From Chthoniobacterales bacterium (GTDB lineage Bacteria > Verrucomicrobiota > Verrucomicrobiia > Chthoniobacterales > UBA10450): 64,000 nt of DNA. Under the pieces are notes generated by a model. It saw nothing but the letters and a program-made list of their open reading frames with translations, searched no databases and was not told where the DNA came from. The stretch lies in assembly GCA_035274845.1 (NCBI GenBank), contig DATENU010000009.1, positions 124,001 through 188,000 on the forward strand, in the 5' to 3' direction. The translations under genes were made by a program, and so were the position numbers. Shown piece after piece: positions 9,801 through 16,415 of the stretch (positions are counted from its first letter, which is position 1; each line of letters starts with the position of its first letter).

Positions 9801-11341
9801 TCCTGGCCCGCAACACTCTCAATATCGCGCCGACACCGACACCGATCCCCACCGCCACGCCAGTGCCAACCGCCACGCCCGTGCCGACGGCAACCGCGAC
9901 GCCAACTCCAACCCCGATCCCGACTGCGACTCCCTGCACTCTGGAGAGGATTGTGGATGGAGGCTTCGAAAATGGCGGCATTCCCAACATGTTCTGGGAT
10001 CCGGAAACCTCCACGAACTTCGAGACGCCGCTCTGCGACAGCGAGTCGTGCGGCAATGGCACGGCGCCGCGGACCGGTCTGGTCTGGGCCTGGTTCGGCG
10101 GAATTTCCGCGCCCGAGACCGCGACACTGGGGCAAACCGTTACCATTCCCGCGGGGAACCCCGCAACGCTCTCCTTCTGGATGCGCATCTCCGCGGTTTC
10201 TTCGCCATTCACCGATGTCCTGAACGTGAAAGTGGATGGGACGATCGTGCAGACTTATCCCGAACCGGCCACGGCCGAGACTGCCTACACGCAGCGCACC
10301 ATTAACCTGAGCGCGTTTGCCGACGGAGCCGCGCACCAGATTCTGTTCGAGTATATCGCAACGACGAACGGAATGGCGAATTTCGTAGTCGACGATGTGT
10401 CTCTTATCGCCGGGACATGTCCTGGGCCGACCCCAACTGCGACCCCGGCGCCAACCGCAACGGGAACTCCCGCGCCAACTCCACCGGCGACGCCGACACC
10501 GAGCGCTACTGCGGCCCCAAGCGCGTCACCATCACCATCCCCGAGCCCGACTGACACCCCGTTTTCCGCAGCTCAGCCGCTCAACATCGCTACCCGAGGT
10601 CTCGTGCAAGCGGGCGACAACGCGATGATTGGCGGGTTTATCATTACCGGAAACGCGATCAAGAAAGTTGTTGTTCGGGCGATCGGTCCCTCGCTCCAGG
10701 GAATGCTACCCGGCGCGCTGACTGATCCGCTTCTGGAACTGCACGGCCCCGATGGTTCGCTCGTCGGGCAGAATGACAATTGGCGCGACGACCCTTCGGC
10801 TGCCGAACTGGAAGCAAGTCAGATTGCCCCGTCGAACGATCTCGAGTCCGCCCTCGTGATCGCTTTGTCGCCCGGAAATTATACCGCGGCAGTGAGGGGG
10901 AAGAACGGAGCTGTCGGGGTTGGGCTCGTGGAAGTTTATGATCTGAGCCAGGCAGGCGATTCGAAACTCGCAAACATCAGCACCCGGGGCGTTGTTCAAT
11001 CGGGCGAGAACGTCATGATCGGCGGTTTCATTCTGGGCGGCAGCAGCGGCAGCACAAAGGTGCTGGTGCGCGCGATTGGTCCCTCCCTGGCCAATTTCGG
11101 CGTCGCCAACGCCTTGAGCGATCCGACACTGGAACTGCGCGACAGCAACGGCGCCATGTTGCGGAGTAACGACAACTGGAAAGACCAGCAGCAGCGTCAA
11201 ATCGAAGCGACCGGCCTCGCTCCCGCGATGGATTCGGAAGCGGCGATCGTCGCCGACCTTCAACCGGGCGCCTACACCGCCATCCTTGCCGGTAAAGACG
11301 GAACGGGCGTCGGCCTGATCGAAGTCTACAACCTGCGCTAA
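6827..11341 (+). CDS. Giant secreted WD40/BACON multidomain protein
   Basis: This 1504-residue protein starts at the ATG preceded by AAAGGAG; the in-frame upstream extension has no signal peptide. After a signal peptide come a WD40-type propeller (about 42-350, repeated FSPDGQ and LWRVSDG motifs) and four BACON-type domains (about 354-696, motif CxWTAxSxDSWITIT). Then come a second WD40 propeller (700-990), a TPTPTATP linker, a jelly-roll-like module (about 1037-1198, beginning NGGFENGG-like and ending VVDDVSL) and a second Pro/Thr linker. The two-copy [13 protein letters not shown] domain pair ends the protein. BACON domains are often carbohydrate- or mucin-binding. The protein is probably an extracellular binding scaffold; no catalytic residues were recognised. 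Confidence 0.85.
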   Translation: MKTKSVFGILQSALEQRGRSLAFVVLFLAASTQAIFAQGSPDIVWQGTHTGYVRYTAFSPDGQQLASGGDDKKNKLWQVSDGTLLRTITQCSGLSCSSPTFGTYSPDSQQLATSGIKFWRPSDGTLLRTLSLGGTIAFSPDWQFIASSVTTSSYPSQNRTIKLVRASDGSDVWSKPNFGGGATAFSPDGQSIASIGFQGVDILRVSDGTLIRNIVGPRGTALAFSRDGQFIAANGGAGGSYRYDETIKIYRVSDGALVRTFTATGTVTSIVFTPDGQTMIASSWDSNEDPVNGFIPATGTIRFWRVSDGALLKTYDQNTGTSANALAVSPDGQRFSYSHDSTVFVARIPTFSCAFSISPTSASLPPAPGGGLVNVSAPAGCQWTAVSRVNWITITAGNNGTGNGTVTYTTTGSDGQTGLLIIAEQAFPIHFGDNPCDYTVTPTSSTWSSFGGTGTIGVQTLSGCGWTATSNDSWITITKINHDSGNGGLTYAIAPNAGPARTGTLTVAGQTVTIEQVTTPCSYTVNPDPTDPQLYGSSGGPGTINIATMNGCPWTVTTDSSWITLGVGNSSGNGPSIVNYFVNANTTTSTRTGTITAGGQVITIFQEGITCSYNISPANRTFTADGGSAYVNMAAASACNWTATSNDSWITITSGGSGSGYGTIYYSVAANSTGAPRTGTITIVGQTFTVFQTAEATQGAPDILWAHGHDLQVNAVAFSPDGQLLASASNDHTVKVWRVSDGVLLATLTGHWDKVNTVAFSHNGEMIASGSTDMSIKLWRVSDFSLIRSMGSNEFILGVAFSPNDQELTSGGGYSTNDIKVWRLSDGQNTSITHDMLGSTNSVAYSPDGGFLATAKANEVATLKNFATWNVAWLGHRGTVNFVAFSADGQKLATASDDGSAALWQVASSMQLASLNGPSGFVKSVGFSPDGQTVIAAGQDYGAQRGTLLFWRALDGGLIRAYVQQTSTAVYSAQFSPDGNSFAYGRADGGVVLARNTLNIAPTPTPIPTATPVPTATPVPTATATPTPTPIPTATPCTLERIVDGGFENGGIPNMFWDPETSTNFETPLCDSESCGNGTAPRTGLVWAWFGGISAPETATLGQTVTIPAGNPATLSFWMRISAVSSPFTDVLNVKVDGTIVQTYPEPATAETAYTQRTINLSAFADGAAHQILFEYIATTNGMANFVVDDVSLIAGTCPGPTPTATPAPTATGTPAPTPPATPTPSATAAPSASPSPSPSPTDTPFSAAQPLNIATRGLVQAGDNAMIGGFIITGNAIKKVVVRAIGPSLQGMLPGALTDPLLELHGPDGSLVGQNDNWRDDPSAAELEASQIAPSNDLESALVIALSPGNYTAAVRGKNGAVGVGLVEVYDLSQAGDSKLANISTRGVVQSGENVMIGGFILGGSSGSTKVLVRAIGPSLANFGVANALSDPTLELRDSNGAMLRSNDNWKDQQQRQIEATGLAPAMDSEAAIVADLQPGAYTAILAGKDGTGVGLIEVYNLR

Positions 11342-11360
11342 CCGCCACTTCTCTAATCGA

Positions 11361-11395
11361 ACCGGCCGCATCATCTGATGCGGCCGGTCTGTTTT
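11361..11395 (+). terminator. Rho-independent terminator after the WD40/BACON gene
   Basis: A perfect 13-bp stem (ACCGGCCGCATCA at 11361-11373, with its complement at 11376-11388) is followed by CTGTTTT. It lies 20 bases beyond the stop codon and ends the transcript of the 4.5-kb gene. Confidence 0.85.
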
Positions 11396-11526
11396 ACTGC
11401 CCGAATCGAGAGCCAAACGGTTCGGAGGCGTCCCCGATTTTTGGGTTGAGTAAATTCGGGAAAGTTCGCAAGGATCGACTTTCAGTTCGTAAACCTCCCC
11501 GACTCAACGCTGACCCCACAAAGAAA

Positions 11527-12609
11527 ATGAAAATGAAATATATTGCACTCTATTCACTCCTGGGCGCCCTCGCTCTCCTCGCTCCAGCACCCGCTATCGC
11601 TGTCCCACCGCGGCCTCTCGGCGATTCGAAAGTGCTCACGCCGCTCCCCGCAGTGCCCGGATACCCTGAAGGTATCGCGGTCCACGACGGCCTCGTTTAT
11701 GTTTCCGGACCCGCGGCCTTCGGCGTTCCCGGCAACTTCGGCCCATCCAAAATTTTCGCCTACGATGAGGACACGGGCGTTCTCGTGAAGACGATCACGA
11801 TCCAGGGCCAAACCGGCCCGCTCAACGCAATTTCGTGCATCGCGTTTGGCGAAGGAGACAACCTCTTTGTCGCGGATGAAGGCCAGGGGATCTTGAAAAT
11901 CAATGTCGAAACCGGAGAGCAAAGCGTCTATGCCGCGCCGTTTTACCCGGTGTATCAATCCGCCTTCAACCCTCCTGCCCCGCTCCTGATTAACGATCTG
12001 GCGTTCGACAAAAATGGTTACCTCTACGTGACCGACTCCTTCCAGGCGACCATCTGGCGAGTGCCTCCGGGAGGCGGCGCGCCCCAGGTCTGGTTCCAGA
12101 ACGCCGCCATCGATGGGCCATTCGGCCCGAACGGCGTCCGCGTCGATAAGAAAAGCGAGAAGCTTTACTTTACGGTGACGTTCGACGGCGCCGGGGTGGG
12201 TTATGTTTACACTCTGCCGTTGATCGATCATCCGACTTTGATGGATCTGCACGTGTTTCACACCTACAACTTCGCCGATACCGGTTCCGGCCCGGATGGA
12301 ATCGCGTTTGGCAAATCAGGCGACCTCTACGTCGCGCTCGCGGGCACCAGCAAGATATCGGTTCTCCGTGAGGACGGGACCGAGGAAACGAAGTACAGTG
12401 GCCCGGCCCAGAACCCCGCGGATCCCGCCCACAATCCTCTACCCTGGGCCAATCCCGCCAACATCGCATTCAACAATAAGACTAAAAGTCTGCTCGTTAC
12501 GAACCACGCCAGTCTCACCGGTCTGCCCGATCCGAGTTTCCTCTTCGCGATCTTCGACGTCTTCGTGAACGACAAAGCCGGCAAGCTGTTCAAGGACGAC
12601 GAGGACTAG
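11527..12609 (+). CDS. Secreted SMP-30/gluconolactonase-like beta-propeller protein
   Basis: The predicted 360-residue protein begins MKMKYIALYSLLGALALLAP, a clear signal peptide; in-frame codons upstream lack one. The mature part has spaced propeller motifs such as PEGIAVHDGLVYVSG, INDLAFDKNGYLYVTDS, GPNGVRVDKKSEKLYF and PDGIAFGKSGDLYVAL. These are typical of SMP-30/strictosidine-synthase-like or NHL-type propellers. It ends in an acidic tail (KDDED). Enzymatic activity is uncertain because no metal-site residues could be assigned with confidence. It stands alone between a strong terminator and a convergent NTPase gene. Confidence 0.7.
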   Translation: MKMKYIALYSLLGALALLAPAPAIAVPPRPLGDSKVLTPLPAVPGYPEGIAVHDGLVYVSGPAAFGVPGNFGPSKIFAYDEDTGVLVKTITIQGQTGPLNAISCIAFGEGDNLFVADEGQGILKINVETGEQSVYAAPFYPVYQSAFNPPAPLLINDLAFDKNGYLYVTDSFQATIWRVPPGGGAPQVWFQNAAIDGPFGPNGVRVDKKSEKLYFTVTFDGAGVGYVYTLPLIDHPTLMDLHVFHTYNFADTGSGPDGIAFGKSGDLYVALAGTSKISVLREDGTEETKYSGPAQNPADPAHNPLPWANPANIAFNNKTKSLLVTNHASLTGLPDPSFLFAIFDVFVNDKAGKLFKDDED

Positions 12610-12618
12610 AACGGAGTT

Positions 12619-12637
12619 GCCTTCGCGGAACGAAGGC
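12619..12637. terminator. Short hairpin between convergent genes
   Basis: A 7-bp stem GCCTTCG / CGAAGGC with a 5-base loop sits in the 36-base gap between the propeller gene and the convergent KAP NTPase gene. It could end transcription in either direction, but there is no long U-tract. Confidence 0.4.
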
Positions 12638-12645
12638 CAAAATAG

Positions 12646-15600
12646 CTAAAACGAGAAGCGTCCGACACGGTCGATCCACCACCGCCAATCCACCGGGGTT
12701 ACCAGCCCCAAGGGTAAATTCGTCCCGGTGCGAATCGCATTGTGCAGTTCCGCAAACTCCGGAACTGCCTGTAATTCTGGCGGCGGAGTCGTCCGCCACC
12801 CATCGTCTTTCTGCAACGCCGTAAACAGATCGCGCGCCAGTGCCGGGAACCCCGCCGCCACGGCAAGCAGCAGCATTGCTGGGCGGCAGCGTTCCGCCAT
12901 GTCCGCGCCAGGCGGCAGTTTATCTGCTGGTAACTCATCGAGCCCGGCACGCACCAGGCGATACGTATTGAGTAATCGTTTCACCGCCCGCGGCGTCCGG
13001 ATAAAAGATGCATACTGCTGGAGCGCTTCGATCTCCTTCGAACTCAGCCGCACGCTCTGCGGTGGAGGGTCGGCGGAAGGCGTCAAAGAATCCGCGACGT
13101 TTCCCGTCTTCTTTTCCACGAACTCTTTCGGCTCAGCGGTGGCCCGCCCATTCGTGGGCTTCGAGTCTGCGGCCGCGGAAGTTGTTGATTGGCGTGGTGG
13201 GGGCTCCGCACCGATTTCAGCGACCGCCGCTGAGCCTGCGCCCTTGTCTTCCTCCGTGAATTTGGTGAGCTCGACGACCAACTCGCGATAGCCTGTGTCC
13301 TCCATTCGAGGCAGATGAAACGGCACGTGAAAGATCTTTTCCAGGTAGTCCAACGGAGTCGCCGATCGCTCTCCCGCGATCGCCGTCGTCGCTCGCCGAT
13401 GCCTACCGGACTTCTCGTCGAGGAGCTCCGGATAGTGCTGGCGCAAGCTGCGTTGTAGCCATCGCGGATCCACCGCTACCACCACCACGAAGAGCGGAAA
13501 GGCAAGGAGCAGGTGCACAGCCTCCAACACCTCCACTACCCGCTTTGCCGGACACCGATCCAAATCGTCCACATACAGGATGATCCTGTCCACTGCTGCT
13601 TCCAGTGTCCCCTCCACCTTCGGCTCCATTCGTCCTTCCGTATGTATCTCCGCGAAGAGATTACTGAGTGTCTCAAAGTCCCGCCGGACCAGACTTACGA
13701 GCCCGAGATGCTTGCGATAGTCGTCGGCTTTGGCCCGATCCCCGATAAACTTCAATAAGCGGCGTTCCGGCTCCTGCTCCCGGAGCTCGTCTTCTAACGC
13801 GCGCACGCGCGCCTGCGCATCGACCAATCCCTTCTCAGCTGCGTTCGTCACCACCTCGGCCGCTTTCAGTGCATCCCGCATTCCCACGATTTCCGGCGTT
13901 TCAGCTCGCTTCTTTATCGCCGCCGAAAGGCGACGGTCGAGTTGCTCGGCATTCCCCAAGTACTTCTGCGCTCTTTGCGCCCAGAACGCCAGACATGCTC
14001 CAACGGTCGTCAGCCACCCGCTGACTGCCCCCGTTATGCGTCCTACCTTTTCCATCCCTTCATGCCAGCTCCCAAGCACATGCCCCACTGCGCTGCCGAG
14101 GAAAGGCACCACTACGAGCGCCGCCACGAGGACGATCACCGTTCGCGCCCGCCGCTCTGGGCTAAACGCGGTTTCCCAGAGCACCTGCGCGCGCACACCA
14201 AGCGAGCGCGTTTGCGCGATTTGTGCCCGCAGCCCTGTGGCCGATGTTTCCAGCTCGCCCCAACCAAGCCGCTGGCATAATTCCCCCCAACTCCGCATCA
14301 ACTCCTTACCCTCTGGAGTTTCCTTCACGATCTCGATCAGGGCCCCCGCCTCATCCAACTTACCCGCCAGCGTCAGTCTTTTCTTATCTCGAACCTTCTG
14401 CGCTTTCCAGAGCTTCCACCTCGCCAGTCGCTCGGTTACCTTCGCGCGCCGAACTTCATCTTTCGCCTTTGCCGCAGCTCCCTTCTCCGACTCCAGCTTC
14501 CTCAACAGCTCATCCTTCTTCTCCTTCGGCGTCTTTTCGTCGCGGTCGATACTCTTGAAAAGCTTCTCGAAGATCTCCGTCACCAGACTCGCCCAGAGGT
14601 TGGCATCCAGGTAGTGCCATGCGTTGAATGGCACAGTCACCACCCGCTGGCACCACGGTGAGCCCGCTCGATTCGCCTGCGCCCGCATTTTCTCCCGAAG
14701 GAGCCGCATAAAATGCGTCTTTCCCGTGCCCCAGTCTCCAAAGAGTCCCAACGAAAGCGGTAGCGGGGTTTCTCTCGCCCCCATCATTTCCGCCAGGTGT
14801 CGGGCATAATCACCCAGCTTCAGTGCATCCGGCACTGCTGTCTCCTTCCCCGCGACTTCCGGCGGCGGCACATCGCTCTGGAAAAGTGCAAACGAGCGCC
14901 GGCTCACGTGCAATGGCGCTGGCGAAGGCGTGGGCGCTATTTCTGGTTGCGGCAACTCACGCCGCAGACCGCGCTTCCGGAGCGTGTCAGCCGCGGGAGC
15001 GTCAACCGACAGTACACCAAAGAGCAAATGGCGTGGCAGGACAGCGTGGGTTTTTTCTGATCGAGCCAAAACGAGGCCAAAGCCCAGGCCCGCCTTGGCG
15101 CCGCCGGACAGCACTGGCAGCGCTGCCGCTTCGCCGGATTCAATGCGGATATTCTCGAGAGTAATCGGAATCTTAAACTCGCTCTGGTGCAAAATTGACA
15201 GAAGCTCCGGCAAATCAATTCTCGCTTTTTTAAAAGCCTCTAATACGAGGGGATCGTTACTTTGATGGAGCGCCGCAATGAGATGCTCGGTATGCACGTG
15301 CCGCTGCTTAAGCATTTTGCGGAAGGCGTTCGCCCATCCCAGAATGCGACGCGAACCCGCGGAAAACTGATCAATGGTAAGGGGTGGAGCGTCTATGCTG
15401 TTAGCCGCGGGATCTTTTTGCTGGGCTGCTTCGGTGGGCTCCTGCGTTGAAGTGGTAGAATCCCCGGGCAGTTCCTCCAACGCCTCCTGGCGGAACGAGG
15501 CTTCGGCAGCGCTTAGTTGGGCGATCATCCTCCGTGCCTCCTCTGGGAGGTCCGCCTCCGTCCTAAACCGATTCCGAATTTGCCGCTGATCGCTCGCTAA

Positions 15601-16275
15601 AGCCTCCGCTACCTCTGCCTTCTGGTCCGGGAGCAAACTTCCCTCCTGCGATTGAAGGATTTCCGCCACCATGTTTCTCGAGGTTAGCTCAACGCCCCAC
15701 TCACGTAATAGCGCATCATCTCGCTCCTCCTGGGGCTCAGAAGTCGCCTCGTCGGAGATACGGGCGCCCTCCCGCTCTTCGCTCTTATGATCCCTCCGGG
15801 GTGGTTGCGTTTGCTGAGGATGGGGCATTTTCTCATCGCGAAGCTTCGCGAGAACAACGCGAACAAATTCCCTTATCTTCTGGTGTTGCGTCTCTGCTGG
15901 ATAGCTATTCAGTGGCCGGGTCTCATCGAAGATCATGCTGTTGGCCACACCTGGGAACTTGCGCCAATCGCACTCCTCTACCACAAGGGAAAAAAGCGGC
16001 ACTCGAAGCTGTTGGAGGTGCTTGACGTCCTCTCGCACCACCGGCGAGTTGAGGCTGTGAGACGAGAGCACGAGGATAGCTCCAGCGGCTCGCTTCTGCG
16101 CTTCCTGTATCTCCGTATCCCAGTCCGACCTTAACGGAAGACTTTCTCTGGACGACCAGATATTGAAGTCCGATCCTGCCTGCGCTTCCAATTCGCGATG
16201 AAACCGGTACCACAATTCCGCGTCTTCGTCCGCTGCAGCGATGTAGATGAGCCGTGGGGAGGAGGGAGCGTTCAT
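12646..16275 (-). CDS. TIR-like / Clp-N-like / KAP family P-loop NTPase
   Basis: This large protein has ~1209 residues from the ATG at 16275; an in-frame ATG 24 codons upstream adds a non-conserved extension. Residues ~7-125 look like a TIR fold (RLIYIAAADED, then ILVLSSHSLNSPVVREDV). Residues ~302-440 resemble a double Clp-N domain (RHVHTEHLIAALHQ). The NTPase has a Walker A GDWGTGKT at ~513-520. It also has two hydrophobic helices around 715-755 inserted before the Walker B ILYVDDLDRCP near residue 900. An insertion of membrane helices within the P-loop domain is the KAP hallmark, and KAP proteins include the phage-exclusion protein PifA. A defence or stress-sensor role is inferred. The gene is monocistronic and flanked by unrelated genes. 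Confidence 0.8.
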   Translation of the reverse strand: MNAPSSPRLIYIAAADEDAELWYRFHRELEAQAGSDFNIWSSRESLPLRSDWDTEIQEAQKRAAGAILVLSSHSLNSPVVREDVKHLQQLRVPLFSLVVEECDWRKFPGVANSMIFDETRPLNSYPAETQHQKIREFVRVVLAKLRDEKMPHPQQTQPPRRDHKSEEREGARISDEATSEPQEERDDALLREWGVELTSRNMVAEILQSQEGSLLPDQKAEVAEALASDQRQIRNRFRTEADLPEEARRMIAQLSAAEASFRQEALEELPGDSTTSTQEPTEAAQQKDPAANSIDAPPLTIDQFSAGSRRILGWANAFRKMLKQRHVHTEHLIAALHQSNDPLVLEAFKKARIDLPELLSILHQSEFKIPITLENIRIESGEAAALPVLSGGAKAGLGFGLVLARSEKTHAVLPRHLLFGVLSVDAPAADTLRKRGLRRELPQPEIAPTPSPAPLHVSRRSFALFQSDVPPPEVAGKETAVPDALKLGDYARHLAEMMGARETPLPLSLGLFGDWGTGKTHFMRLLREKMRAQANRAGSPWCQRVVTVPFNAWHYLDANLWASLVTEIFEKLFKSIDRDEKTPKEKKDELLRKLESEKGAAAKAKDEVRRAKVTERLARWKLWKAQKVRDKKRLTLAGKLDEAGALIEIVKETPEGKELMRSWGELCQRLGWGELETSATGLRAQIAQTRSLGVRAQVLWETAFSPERRARTVIVLVAALVVVPFLGSAVGHVLGSWHEGMEKVGRITGAVSGWLTTVGACLAFWAQRAQKYLGNAEQLDRRLSAAIKKRAETPEIVGMRDALKAAEVVTNAAEKGLVDAQARVRALEDELREQEPERRLLKFIGDRAKADDYRKHLGLVSLVRRDFETLSNLFAEIHTEGRMEPKVEGTLEAAVDRIILYVDDLDRCPAKRVVEVLEAVHLLLAFPLFVVVVAVDPRWLQRSLRQHYPELLDEKSGRHRRATTAIAGERSATPLDYLEKIFHVPFHLPRMEDTGYRELVVELTKFTEEDKGAGSAAVAEIGAEPPPRQSTTSAAADSKPTNGRATAEPKEFVEKKTGNVADSLTPSADPPPQSVRLSSKEIEALQQYASFIRTPRAVKRLLNTYRLVRAGLDELPADKLPPGADMAERCRPAMLLLAVAAGFPALARDLFTALQKDDGWRTTPPPELQAVPEFAELHNAIRTGTNLPLGLVTPVDWRWWIDRVGRFSF

Positions 16276-16368
16276 ACCGCGGCGATAGTGAGATCCGGTT
16301 GTGGCGCGATCCGGGACGCTTCGGCTCTCAGCCACCGCCTTAACCACGAGAGTCTAAATACTCCTTCG

Positions 16369-16398
16369 GGCTCGCCGTCAATCTCAAAGCGGCGAGCC
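16369..16398 (-). terminator. Hairpin downstream of the ADOP permease pair
   Basis: A 9-bp stem (CGGCGAGCC / GGCTCGCCG) with a 12-base loop lies 18 bases past the stop codon of the permease gene at 16416. No U-tract follows on the minus strand, so the terminator role is tentative. Confidence 0.4.
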
Positions 16399-16415
16399 TA
16401 ATGAGCTCGGCCCGA

